NCBI GenBank assembly: GCA_031276985.1
Contig: JAISMA010000094.1
Coordinates: 1-14,064 of the forward strand
DNA from: Helicobacteraceae bacterium
GTDB taxonomy: Bacteria > Campylobacterota > Campylobacteria > Campylobacterales > SZUA-545
Reading direction: 5' to 3'
Length of the DNA: 14,064 nucleotides
A program made the translations under genes and the position numbers. Each line of letters opens with the position of its first letter. Position 1 is the first letter of the stretch. Positions 1-7,176 of this stretch are shown here, one piece after another. The notes under the pieces were generated by a model. It was given only the letters and a program-made list of their open reading frames with translations, ran no database searches and was not told where the DNA came from.

Positions 1-73
1 CGTCGCCTATCTTGAGCGGCTGGATCAATTCGGCGACATTCGCCGCGACGACAATCGCCGTTACCTTGCCTGA
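1..73 (+). CDS. 3' end of a protein gene, possibly selB
   Basis: Reading from base 2, an open frame runs to a TGA at 71-73 and gives a 23-residue C-terminus (ending ERLDQFGDIRRDDNRRYLA). The pattern of a leucine-rich helix, then D-x-(I/F)-G/D, then a run of arginines and a short hydrophobic end resembles the last winged-helix domain of SelB, the selenocysteine-specific elongation factor that binds the SECIS hairpin. That match is from memory of the family and rests on few residues, so the name is tentative. The gene body lies upstream of the window. That the stretch is coding is more likely than not, because the frame is open and the non-coding repeat-like sequence starts right after the stop. 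Confidence 0.45.
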   Translation, partial: VAYLERLDQFGDIRRDDNRRYLA

Positions 74-93
74 TCGCCTTGCGCGATCGCGTC

Positions 94-160
94 GCAACCG
101 CAAGCAAAGCGCGGTTTAATATGCGTGATCTCGGCGCAACGCGAGCAAAACGCGGTTTAA
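94..160. repeat. Imperfect direct repeat pair, 42-base period
   Basis: Copy 1 (94-119) reads GCAACCGCAAGCAAAGCGC then GGTTTAA, and copy 2 (136-160) reads GCAACGCGAGCAAAACGC then GGTTTAA. The copies differ at a few positions and by one base in length. No further copies follow, so this is not an array. Function is unknown. Confidence 0.5.
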
Positions 161-349
161 CCTGTCGCGCTTCTTCCGCGCGCGCTCTCACTTCCGTTTG
201 CACCATTTCGCTTACGCCGTTTCGTTTGCGCCAAAATCCATTCCGAATTAAAAGCGGATTTTCTCCTTTGCGAGTATGACGGGGGGAAGAGACAAGAATG
301 GCGAATGAGCGGTTGCGGTTGGGGAGCGGCAAACTCAAATCCTAATCGC

Positions 350-355
350 TATAAT
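350..355 (+). promoter_or_regulatory. -10 box of thrC promoter
   Basis: A perfect TATAAT lies 29 bases before the thrC ATG, in an otherwise GC-rich stretch. No good -35 hexamer is visible about 17 bases upstream, which is normal for the housekeeping sigma factor of Campylobacterota. Transcription would start near 362 and give a leader of about 22 bases containing an AAAGG ribosome binding site (374-378). Confidence 0.6.
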
Positions 356-384
356 CGCGTTTTTAGTTTTCGCAAAGGCTTTTT

Positions 385-1839
385 ATGCGGCTTTATCCCA
401 CGCGCGGCGGCGATCAAATCTTGACTTTTAGCGAGGCGGTTTTGTCCCCATCCGCGCCGTTTGGCGGACTCTACGCGCCGATTGAAATACCAAAACTAGG
501 CGATTTAGAAACGCTTAAAGAGCTAAACTATATAAACTTAAGTAAAAAGATTCTCCAACTTTTCGGCGCAGATTTAGACGTCGAGACGATAAACGAAGCG
601 CTTAGCGCTTACGATCGCTTCGATAATCCAAGCGATCCCATTCCGCTTGCGCGTATTAGCGATCGAATTTTTGTCGCGGAGCTGTGGCATGGTCCCACGA
701 GAGCTTTCAAGGACATCGCGCTTCAGCCTTTTGGCGCGATACTGTCAAATCTTGCGATTAAGCGAAACGAAAGATATTTGATTTTAGCCGCCACAAGCGG
801 CGACACCGGACCCGCGACGCTGGAAACCTTCGCTAATCGCGCCAACACGGAGGTCGTCTGCGTTTTTCCGGAAGGCGGCACAAGTCAAACGCAAAAGCTA
901 CAAATGATTACGCAAACGGCGGCAAATCTGAAGGTTATCGCAATCGACGGCAATTTCGACGACGCGCAAACCGCGCTCAAAAACCTGCTCGCAAGCAAAA
1001 ACTTCAACGATAAAATCGCGGCGAAAGGACGCAAACTTAGCGCCGCAAATTCAGTCAATTTCGGGCGAATTTTGTTTCAGATCGTCTATCACGTTCGCGC
1101 TTATTTAGAACTGCTAAGACGCGGCGTAGTCCGCGCGGGCGAGACGATCGACGTTATCGTGCCTTCGGGCAATTTCGGCAACGCTTTAGGCGCTTATTAC
1201 GCGCGCAAAGCTCTTTTGCCAATCGCCAAAATTATCATAGCCAGCAACGACAACAATATCCTTTCGGATCTAATCGTATCAGGGCGCTACGATCTGACGC
1301 GCCGCAAGCTAATCGCCACTTGCTCGCCCGCGATGGACATTCTCAAATCGTCCAACGTAGAGCGCGTTTTGTTTGATCTGTTTGGCGCGCAGAGGACGCG
1401 ATCGCTTATGGAAGATTTGGCGAATAACGGCGCGTTCGAGTTGAGCGCAAAGGAATTGGACTTGTTGCAGACGATTTTCGAGGCGGCTTGGTCAAACGAA
1501 AGCGAGGTTTTCGACGCGATAAGCTGGCGCGCCAAAAACGGATATATCGTCGATCCGCACACCGCCGTCTGCTTCAAGGCGGCGCGGCTTGGCGCTTCGC
1601 GTATTAAGGTCGTCTGCTCCACCGCCGAATGGACGAAATTCGCGCCATCTTTAGTAAAGGCGATCGACGGCGTTTTAGTCGACGATATAAGCGCGCTTGA
1701 AGCGATCTCCGCGCGTTTTAACGCTCCCGTAAGCGGCGCGATCGCAAGTCTATTCGCCAAACAGCCGATCGCGCCCGCGCCGATCGCGCCCGATAAGATC
1801 GAGGACGAAATCGCCGCGTGGTTAAACGATCGCCCTTAA
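385..1839 (+). CDS. thrC: Threonine synthase (PLP-dependent)
   Basis: This cytoplasmic enzyme converts O-phospho-L-homoserine and water to L-threonine and phosphate, the last step of threonine synthesis from aspartate. The 484-residue length is normal for the family. Residues 1-30 (RLYPTRGG...PFGGLYAP) are the typical N-terminal domain start. The PLP lysine is K109 in WHGPTRAFKD, SGDTGPA at 138-144 and SGNFGN at 261-266 form the active-site and phosphate-binding loops, and NSVNFGRI at about 222-229 is also conserved in the family. The ATG is supported by AAAGG six bases upstream and the TATAAT at 350-355. No other thr gene is adjacent, so it appears to be transcribed alone. The next gene is flagellin, under its own promoter. 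The family assignment is firm. Confidence 0.96.
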   Translation: MRLYPTRGGDQILTFSEAVLSPSAPFGGLYAPIEIPKLGDLETLKELNYINLSKKILQLFGADLDVETINEALSAYDRFDNPSDPIPLARISDRIFVAELWHGPTRAFKDIALQPFGAILSNLAIKRNERYLILAATSGDTGPATLETFANRANTEVVCVFPEGGTSQTQKLQMITQTAANLKVIAIDGNFDDAQTALKNLLASKNFNDKIAAKGRKLSAANSVNFGRILFQIVYHVRAYLELLRRGVVRAGETIDVIVPSGNFGNALGAYYARKALLPIAKIIIASNDNNILSDLIVSGRYDLTRRKLIATCSPAMDILKSSNVERVLFDLFGAQRTRSLMEDLANNGAFELSAKELDLLQTIFEAAWSNESEVFDAISWRAKNGYIVDPHTAVCFKAARLGASRIKVVCSTAEWTKFAPSLVKAIDGVLVDDISALEAISARFNAPVSGAIASLFAKQPIAPAPIAPDKIEDEIAAWLNDRP

Positions 1840-1866
1840 CGCGCCGCTAATTCTTAGTTTGTCCTG

Positions 1867-1950
1867 AATCCGCCCTCTTAAATCCGTCGTCTTACAAACC
1901 AGCGCGATTTTGCTCAAAAACGAACGACGGCAAGCGGTTTAAGGCGGATT
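1867..1950. terminator. Large imperfect inverted repeat between thrC and flagellin
   Basis: The left arm has AATCCGCC (1867-1874), TTAAA (1878-1882) and CCGTCGT (1884-1890). The right arm has the complements in reverse order: ACGACGG (1924-1930), TTTAA (1938-1942) and GGCGGATT (1943-1950), followed by TT. Short unpaired insertions separate the blocks. RNA from this DNA would fold into a long interrupted stem ending in a short U run, so it may terminate thrC transcription. It ends only two bases before the -24 GG of the flagellin promoter, so a role as a protein-binding or insulating site is also possible. Confidence 0.45.
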
Positions 1951-1951
1951 T

Positions 1952-1966
1952 TGGAATAAAAACTGC
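1952..1966 (+). promoter_or_regulatory. Sigma-54 (RpoN) promoter of flagellin
   Basis: The sequence TGGAATAAAAACTGC fits the -24/-12 consensus: GG at 1953-1954, exactly ten bases, then GC at 1965-1966, with T just before each dinucleotide. Transcription should start near 1977, 25 bases before the flagellin ATG, with an AGGAG ribosome binding site at 1991-1995. In Campylobacterota such promoters need RpoN and the FlgR/FlgS two-component system and are fired after the export apparatus is built. No enhancer site was identified. Confidence 0.8.
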
Positions 1967-2001
1967 TTAATCACCCGCAACACACGTCAAGGAGCCAAAG
2001 T

Positions 2002-3501
2002 ATGGGCTTTCTAAAGATCAATACTAACGTCGCGTCTATGAACGCGCTTGTCAATTCGACGGTTACAAGCCGCGAAATCGATAAATCCGTAGGCAAACTC
2101 TCGTCGGGACTACGCATCAACAAAGCCGCCGACGACAGCTCCGGTATGGCGATTGCCGATAGTTTAAGAAGCCAAGCGGACGCGCTAGGACAGGCAATTC
2201 GCAACGCAAACGACGCGATTGGCATTATTCAAATCGCCGACAAAGCGATGGACGAACAGATTAAAATATGCGACACGATAAAAACCAAAGCGATCCAAGC
2301 CGCGCAAGACGGGCAAAACCAAAAGAGCCGCACCGCGATTCAACGCGACATAAACCGCCTAATCGAACAGCTAAACAATATCGCCGTTCAAACGAGTTTC
2401 AACGGAATGAAGTTGCTTGCAGGCAGTTTTGTTAATAAAGAGTTTCAGATTGGCGCGTATTCAAACGAGACGGTCAAAGCCTCGATCGGTTGCACAATGG
2501 CGAGTAAAATAGGCGGCGTGAGGCTTGAGACGACGGCTACGATCACGGCGGCAAGCGAAACGGTTTTGACCTTTCAAAGCAGCACGGGCGCGGCGCCGAT
2601 ACAGCTTGAAAGCGTGCGGATTAGCTATAGCGCGGGAACGGGTCTGGGCGCGCTCGCCGAATCAATCAACAAATACAGCGACACGATCGGAGCGCGGGCG
2701 ACCTTCAGCGTGCAATCCACGGGCTCAAGCGCGGTGAAGCAAGGCACGATCAGGGCTTTGGAGATTAACGGCGTTTTGATTGGCGACGTGGATAACGTCG
2801 CGGATAACGACGGCAACGGCAACTTGATTACCGCTATCAACTCGTTTACCATGCTAACGGGCGTATACGCAAGCACCGACGAAGAGGGGCGACTAAATCT
2901 TACCGCGCGCGACGGACGCGGCATTTACGTAACCACCAGCGCGGGAGGAACGCTTACGGGGTTAGGCGCGACAAGCGCGGCGGCGCACGAAAATTACGGG
3001 CGGCTGACGCTTGTGCATAGCAACGCGCGCGACATAAATTACGCGGCGACGGGATCGCTTGTGGGCAAGATCAATTCAGGCGGTTATCAAGCCTTTACCA
3101 ATATGCAGGACGTGCTTGGCAATTTCACCGCGCAACAAGGCGCGGCGGGCGGCGCGTACGCCAACGCGGTTCAATCGGCGGCGGCGGGAAAATATCTGGG
3201 CGTGGGCGTTACGACGCGGCAGGGCGCGATGATCACAATGGACATAGCCGACGCGGCGCTGGAATTGCTCGACGAAATTCGCGCGGATTTAGGCGCGGTG
3301 CAAAATCAGATTGTGGTTACGATCGACAACATTTCCAACGCGCAGGTTAACGTCCAAAGCTCCGAATCCACCATTCGCGATCTAGATTTTGGCGCGGAGA
3401 GCGCCAACTTCAGCAAGCAGTCGATTTTGGCGCAATCGGGCAGTTTCGCGCTTAGTCAAGCCAATCAGATTCAACAGCACGTTTTAAGACTGCTTCAATA
3501 G
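2002..3501 (+). CDS. flaA: Flagellin, Campylobacter FlaA type
   Basis: This is the major filament subunit, exported by the flagellar type III system and polymerised outside the cell. Length is 499 residues. Residues 1 to about 165 form the D0/D1 N-terminal domain (GFLKINTNVASMNA; SSGLRINKAADDSSGMAIAD), and about 394-499 form the C-terminal D1/D0 domain ending in SQANQIQQHVLRLLQ. The middle has the Campylobacter-type SAGTGLGALAESINK block and an INGVLIGDVD block. Residues 84-116 (DEQIKICDTIKTKAIQAAQD and on) are of the epsilonproteobacterial kind known to escape TLR5 recognition. Cys90 and Cys164 are unusual, because flagellins usually lack cysteine. Compared with Campylobacter FlaA, the stretch before the C-terminal domain is poor in serine and threonine. 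Expression should be RpoN-dependent, and maf follows after six bases. Whether it is FlaA or FlaB in paralogue terms cannot be told from one copy. Confidence 0.95.
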   Translation: MGFLKINTNVASMNALVNSTVTSREIDKSVGKLSSGLRINKAADDSSGMAIADSLRSQADALGQAIRNANDAIGIIQIADKAMDEQIKICDTIKTKAIQAAQDGQNQKSRTAIQRDINRLIEQLNNIAVQTSFNGMKLLAGSFVNKEFQIGAYSNETVKASIGCTMASKIGGVRLETTATITAASETVLTFQSSTGAAPIQLESVRISYSAGTGLGALAESINKYSDTIGARATFSVQSTGSSAVKQGTIRALEINGVLIGDVDNVADNDGNGNLITAINSFTMLTGVYASTDEEGRLNLTARDGRGIYVTTSAGGTLTGLGATSAAAHENYGRLTLVHSNARDINYAATGSLVGKINSGGYQAFTNMQDVLGNFTAQQGAAGGAYANAVQSAAAGKYLGVGVTTRQGAMITMDIADAALELLDEIRADLGAVQNQIVVTIDNISNAQVNVQSSESTIRDLDFGAESANFSKQSILAQSGSFALSQANQIQQHVLRLLQ

Positions 3502-3507
3502 TTTTTC

Positions 3508-5391
3508 ATGGTAAATAATTACCGCGCAAATTTGAGCGCTTTGCAAGCGATCGAAAGCGATCTGGCGCAACGGCTTCAAGCGATAGAAGGCAACGATCGA
3601 TTCGAGGTTTTCGCGGGAAGCGATCCGATAGATATTAACATTCTTGATCGCGCCGTTAATATCCCGCTTTATAACTCGCCCGTAGGCGATACGGAAGAAA
3701 AACTAAAAGAGCTTGCGCCGAAAATGGCGCAACCGTTTCTATGTTTTTTTGGGATTGGAAACGGGATATTATTCAAAGCCCTTCTTGCCAACGCGAGTTT
3801 TAACCGTATTTTTGTGTTTGAGCCTGAAATAGAGCTAATTTATATCGCTTTTCATCTGAATGATTTTTCAAAAGATCTGGCGGCAAAGAGACTAATAGCG
3901 ATCGACGCGAACCGCATGGATTTCAACAAGGCGATGAATCTTGTGAAATTCGACGATCTGCTCGTATATCTTAAACTTTACGATCTGGTCATCACGCAAC
4001 CGATATACGCGCGTTACAGTCAAGTTATAGAGCGGATCAACAAGCTGATGATCGACGCGATCATTCAGATCGTAAAAACTCACGGCAACGATCTGGAGGA
4101 CGCGCTGATCGGAGTCGATAACTTTTTGCAAAACGCCGACGCGATGATAGAGAACGCGGCGTTTATCGATATGCGCGATCAAAAAAATAGCGATCTCGCA
4201 ATCACCGTAGCCACCGGACCTTCGCTAACAAAACAACTTCCGCTTCTAAAAGAGATTCAAGATTACGCGACGATCATATCGGTCGACGCCTCTTTGCCCA
4301 TACTAGAAAAATACGGTATCGTTCCGGATATTGTTACGAGTTTAGAGCGCGTGGAATTAACGGCGAGATTTTACGAAAACACAAGCGAAGCGTTTCAGAA
4401 AAAAGTCGGTTGTTTCGCTATTAGCGCGTTGGCGCATAAACGCCTTGTGGAATCGGTAAAAGGAACGAAGTGTCTCGTTATGCGTCCGTTTGGATATATG
4501 ATGGTTTTTGGATTGGACAGGCACGGCTATGCGGGCATTGGCATGAGCGCGGCAAATTTGGCGTACGAATTGGCGTATTTGCTGGGATATAAACAAACGG
4601 CGCTAATCGGGCAGGATTTGGCGTATAGCAAAGACGAAAAAACCACGCACGCAAGCGAACATATATTTGGAGAGCGCGATCCTAGCGTCGTAAAATACAT
4701 GGATTCCGAAGAAAAAATCTATTTTCCGGCGTGGGGCGGCGAAGGCGAAATTCGATCAAATTCGACTTGGGCGTTGTTTAGAAACTTTTTTATCCAAAAT
4801 ATATCCGACGCCAAAGCAAAAATGACCACCTATAATTGCACGGAAGGCGGCGCGCATATTGAAGGCGCAATCGATCGTCCGTTTGCGGATGTTGCGCGAG
4901 AATTTGTCGATCGCGGCAAGCCAAAAAAACAAATCGTTTTGCCAAAACCAGAAACGGCTACGATAAAAAAAGAAAAAACGCAGATAAAACGCGCCGTTAA
5001 AGCGATGATAAAAGAGGGAAAAAAAGCGCTTGATAAAATTACTCCTTTGCAAAAGGCGACGGTCGATCTCGCGGTACAGTTAGAGCAAAAAAGCAGAGAG
5101 GAGCAGATCAAAGAAAGCGATTTTGGCGCGATTGCCGCGATTAACGCGAGAATCGACGAAGCAAAAAAGATATTAGAAGATCCTCTGTTTATGAAATACT
5201 ATTGGGACAGCCTTCGCGCTATGGTGGTTAATATGGAGTTAAATATCGCCAAAATCACCACCAGAATTCCCACAAACGAAGCCGAGCAAAAAGAGCGGCT
5301 TTTGGATTATCTTTTCGCGCACCGTTTATGGCTTTTTAGCGTTAAAGGAGCGATCGAGGCGCAGCTTGCAATCCTCGCCAAATATAACTAA
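3508..5391 (+). CDS. maf: Motility accessory factor (Maf), flagellin glycosyltransferase
   Basis: This is a 627-residue protein of the DUF115/MAF_flag10 family, whose members transfer pseudaminic or legionaminic acid onto flagellin serines and threonines in the cytoplasm before export. Visible motifs are GIGNG at 82-86 with FVFEPE at 103-107 after it (N-terminal Rossmann-like part), ATGPSL at 235-240 and SVDASLPILEKYGIVPDI at 258-274 (the catalytic, sialyltransferase-like core), and GQDLAYS at 368-374 with His381 nearby. Residues about 480-560 are lysine- and glutamate-rich and probably helical. The ATG lies six bases after the flagellin stop and no Shine-Dalgarno sequence precedes it, so translation probably depends on coupling to flagellin. 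Transcription is therefore likely from the same sigma-54 promoter. No nonulosonic acid biosynthesis genes are in the window. The family is sure; the sugar donor is inferred. Confidence 0.9.
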   Translation: MVNNYRANLSALQAIESDLAQRLQAIEGNDRFEVFAGSDPIDINILDRAVNIPLYNSPVGDTEEKLKELAPKMAQPFLCFFGIGNGILFKALLANASFNRIFVFEPEIELIYIAFHLNDFSKDLAAKRLIAIDANRMDFNKAMNLVKFDDLLVYLKLYDLVITQPIYARYSQVIERINKLMIDAIIQIVKTHGNDLEDALIGVDNFLQNADAMIENAAFIDMRDQKNSDLAITVATGPSLTKQLPLLKEIQDYATIISVDASLPILEKYGIVPDIVTSLERVELTARFYENTSEAFQKKVGCFAISALAHKRLVESVKGTKCLVMRPFGYMMVFGLDRHGYAGIGMSAANLAYELAYLLGYKQTALIGQDLAYSKDEKTTHASEHIFGERDPSVVKYMDSEEKIYFPAWGGEGEIRSNSTWALFRNFFIQNISDAKAKMTTYNCTEGGAHIEGAIDRPFADVAREFVDRGKPKKQIVLPKPETATIKKEKTQIKRAVKAMIKEGKKALDKITPLQKATVDLAVQLEQKSREEQIKESDFGAIAAINARIDEAKKILEDPLFMKYYWDSLRAMVVNMELNIAKITTRIPTNEAEQKERLLDYLFAHRLWLFSVKGAIEAQLAILAKYN

Positions 5392-5568
5392 CGCGCCGTT
5401 TGCTTCTTTATACTTTGAAAACTATCGCCGCGCAAACAAAAACCGCAAACCTAAAACGTTTCAAACTGCGCTTTACCGCCATCCCGCCGCAAGTATCCAA
5501 ACGCCGCAAAGCAATAACGCGCATTTGCTAGGCGATCGCCGTTCGCAAAGTCTTATGGCTTTGTAATT

Positions 5569-5598
5569 TGGATTCTGCGACTTCGCGCGGAATAACGG
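5569..5598 (+). repeat. Dispersed palindromic repeat, subtype B
   Basis: Reads GGATTCTGCGACTTCGCGCG then GAATAACG. It has the same outline as the other copies (GGAT, GC-rich palindrome, AATGACG-like tail), with the tail mutated to AATAACG. It closely matches the copies at 8519-8546 and 8611-8634. Confidence 0.7.
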
Positions 5599-5743
5599 TT
5601 GGCGCTGGTATGACGGGAGGCGCGATCGTTACGAGGAATTACGAAGACGATAGCGACGCACGACGCGAAGAAAGGCTGGAATCTAGTATTTACGACAATC
5701 GCGGTTCGATTGCCAATGGCAAAGTTCTTTAACTTTCTGTTTT

Positions 5744-5769
5744 AGATACCCGCCTTCGCGGGTATGACG
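5744..5769 (+). repeat. Dispersed palindromic repeat, subtype A
   Basis: The core ATACCCGCCTTCGCGGGTAT at 5746-5765 is a perfect 8-base inverted repeat around CTTC, followed by GACG. Repeats of this outline (dRS3-like or REP-like) are scattered through many proteobacterial genomes. This copy and the one at 5857-5882 point in opposite directions. Confidence 0.85.
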
Positions 5770-5856
5770 CTCGCCGTATTCAGCGCCACAGTGCAAACGT
5801 CGCTTATAGTATCCTACAAATTTTCGCGGTTTTCGTTTTGCAAAATCCAAATTTTG

Positions 5857-5882
5857 CGTCATTCCCGCGTAGGCGGGAATCC
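5857..5882 (-). repeat. Dispersed palindromic repeat, subtype A, inverted copy
   Basis: The core ATTCCCGCGTAGGCGGGAAT at 5861-5880 is a perfect 8-base inverted repeat around GTAG, preceded by CGTC and followed by CC. This makes it the reverse orientation of the 5744 copy. Both arms differ from that copy at the same pair (TA/TA versus TT/AA), so the palindrome is kept. Confidence 0.85.
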
Positions 5883-5899
5883 AAAAATCGCAAAGCGAT

Positions 5900-5925
5900 A
5901 AGTGGCGCCATTTTCCGCGCCACTT
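5900..5925. repeat. Perfect hairpin, 9-base arms
   Basis: AAGTGGCGC (5900-5908) and GCGCCACTT (5917-5925) are exact reverse complements around an eight-base loop. It lies next to the inverted repeat copy at 5857-5882. No U run follows on either strand, so it is not a clear terminator. Confidence 0.6.
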
Positions 5926-6124
5926 CCCGTCGTTCGCCGAAGCGGCGCTTTGCGACGCTCGGGCGCGAAGTCGCGGAATCCGCAAATTGTGAGGCGATAG
6001 CGAGTTTTTGCGATTAGCGCTTGATCCGTAATTACTTTATAAGGCGAATTTCCGCCGATCTCGCGCTTTTTGCGCCAAAACATTGCAAAGAGCGAAAAAG
6101 CTAAGCGCGTTTTAAGCGATAAAT

Positions 6125-6160
6125 GGCACAATAACGGGTCTCAAATTTTACGACAAGGAG
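6125..6160 (+). promoter_or_regulatory. Likely promoter and ribosome binding site of the lipoprotein gene
   Basis: TGGCACAAT at 6124-6132 can be read as a TGn-extended -10 box with two mismatches to TATAAT, followed by an AAGGAG ribosome binding site at 6155-6160, five bases before a GTG codon at 6166. The ribosome binding site is strong and decides the start. The -10 call is weak. GG at 6125 is not followed by GC ten bases later, so this is not a sigma-54 promoter. Confidence 0.35.
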
Positions 6161-6165
6161 TTTCA

Positions 6166-7114
6166 GTGTCTAAAGTTTTTCGGGCGGCAGTTACCCCCCC
6201 CCCCAGCAAGTAGCGGCGTAAAAGTCGCCATAATCGCGCTTGTCGCGCTGTTTAGCTTCGTCGGATGCGCCACGCTTCAACCTGAAGTCAAAACGTTAAC
6301 GCCAGCCCAAACGCCTCAAACATTAAAGGCAAACTTCCCAAAAACCGATCCGCTTACGGGCGAACCAGTCAACAATACCTTAGCTAGTACGGATCTGTCG
6401 CCATATATCGCGGCGCTTAGCGGTATGCATAGCGTTCAAAAAGTGCCTACAGTTCGCAGAGATGACGATATTTATCAGTACAGAGGCGTAGAGGTTGAAA
6501 AAGGTAGCGGCGAATATAAATTCGCTTACGTTAATGGAATAATACGCTATAACGAAGGTAAGAAGTACGTTACAAGCGTAGCATTTGCGATTAAAACAAC
6601 TGCTGTTGGCGATAACGAGTTACAATTCTTGTTTCCTAAAGAGTACGTTTATTCGCCCGATAGAGCTATGTTTAGTGTACGTGAACCGCTTGATAGCCTA
6701 AGTTCTTTGGAGACAAACTTTAAGAAGAACGTTTTTCTCAAGCTAGGCTCGATTGTGGTCAAATTGCCAAGAAAATATGCTTTTAACGGCGAAGTTAATA
6801 GCAAGTACTCTGAAAAGTCCATTTACACTAACTTTAAGAGATTACTTGGCGAATATAAGTGGAACGATGATGAATATTGGTGGCGCGGGCAAAAAGAAGA
6901 GCAAACTGAAGTACGGAAAGCCAATACCTTTGCTTTTGAGGTTAATGGAAAAAAATATCCGCTAAAAGTAGAAGTATATCCCTATAGAAACGGCTCAAAA
7001 GTTAATTACAGTACTACGTTTGAATACGTGATCGACTCTACGGGTAAAACTAGCGTTACGCCCGCGCAGGTTAAACAGTTGCACGATCAAGTAGCAAAAA
7101 TCGTCAACGATTAA
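6166..7114 (+). CDS. Putative phase-variable lipoprotein, frame interrupted at an 11-C tract
   Basis: A GTG at 6166 preceded by AAGGAG opens a frame that reads VSKVFRAAVTPPPSK and stops at TAG (6211). The next frame is open from 6116 to the TAA at 7112-7114 but has no start before 6425. The join lies in a run of 11 C at 6194-6204. With 10 or 13 C the two parts fuse into a 315-residue protein with an ASSGVKVAIIALVALFSFVGC signal whose last four residues (FVGC) form a lipobox at about codons 33-36, followed by a proline- and threonine-rich linker. Residues from about 210 (FNGEVNSKYSEKSIYTNFKR) recur in the gene at 7200. The sequence matches no family I know. If the length is real, this copy is OFF; initiation at 6425 would lack both a ribosome site and a signal peptide. 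A homopolymer sequencing error is the alternative. Confidence 0.7.
6194..6204 (+). repeat. Poly-C tract, 11 bases, putative phase-variation switch
   Basis: Eleven consecutive C fall inside codons 10-13 of the GTG-started frame at 6166, ahead of the membrane-spanning part of the signal peptide. Tracts of G or C of this length are the classical slipped-strand mispairing switches of Campylobacter and Helicobacter surface genes. The next longest comparable runs in the window are eight G (8603-8610, non-coding) and six G (281-286). Confidence 0.75.
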
Positions 7115-7121
7115 CAACGAC

Positions 7122-7158
7122 AAGCGCTCTTGATTTCCGCTTGGAATCGAGGGCGTTT
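7122..7158 (+). terminator. Strong RNA hairpin between the two paralogues
   Basis: The left arm 7122-7138 (AAGCGCTCTTGATTTCC) pairs with 7143-7158 (GGAATCGAGGGCGTTT) around a GCTT loop, using several G-U pairs and one bulge. It begins seven bases after the upstream stop codon. No long U run follows, so it could end, attenuate or protect the upstream transcript. The G-U pairs mean it is much stronger on the plus-strand RNA than on the minus. Confidence 0.5.
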
Positions 7159-7176
7159 GATAAAGAAAGGATTAGC

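Larger units (their letters stand above)
74..384. other. Non-coding gap with short direct repeats and a repeat remnant
   Basis: No convincing gene is seen on either strand. The only open frame (79-279, plus) is short, very basic, has no ribosome binding site and has no recognisable fold. The gap holds two imperfect direct copies of a ~25-base unit at 94-119 and 136-160 (both end GCGCGGTTTAA or ACGCGGTTTAA), a degenerate copy of the dispersed palindromic repeat around 251-281 (ending GAGTATGACGG), a six-G run at 281-286, and the thrC promoter at its right end. Confidence 0.6.
5392..6165. other. Non-coding gap of about 770 bases rich in palindromic repeats
   Basis: I see no gene. Open frames here translate to repeat-derived peptides such as FWIPAYAGMT, a well-known artefact of this repeat type, and have no ribosome binding sites. 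The stretch holds at least three repeat copies (5569-5598, 5744-5769, 5857-5882), a perfect small hairpin at 5900-5925, and further GGATTCCGCGACTTC-like remnants (minus strand) near 5965-5981. The right end carries the control region of the lipoprotein gene at 6166. Confidence 0.65.

Noticed and set aside
94..160. CRISPR array
   Set aside because: Only two imperfect units with a short spacer, no further copies and no cas genes.
79..279. 66-residue open frame before thrC
   Set aside because: Very basic composition, no ribosome binding site, runs through the direct repeats and repeat remnant.
5695..5730. GGTTCGATTGCC, reminiscent of a tRNA T-loop
   Set aside because: Flanking bases do not form a five-pair T stem and no acceptor or anticodon arm is found.
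5683..6131. Overlapping minus-strand open frames of 90-100 residues
   Set aside because: They translate the palindromic repeats (FWIPAYAGMT), lack ribosome sites and show no fold; this peptide is a known artefact.
6124..6138. TGGCAC as a possible sigma-54 box upstream of the lipoprotein gene
   Set aside because: Ten bases after GG the sequence is GG, not GC, so the -12 element is missing.
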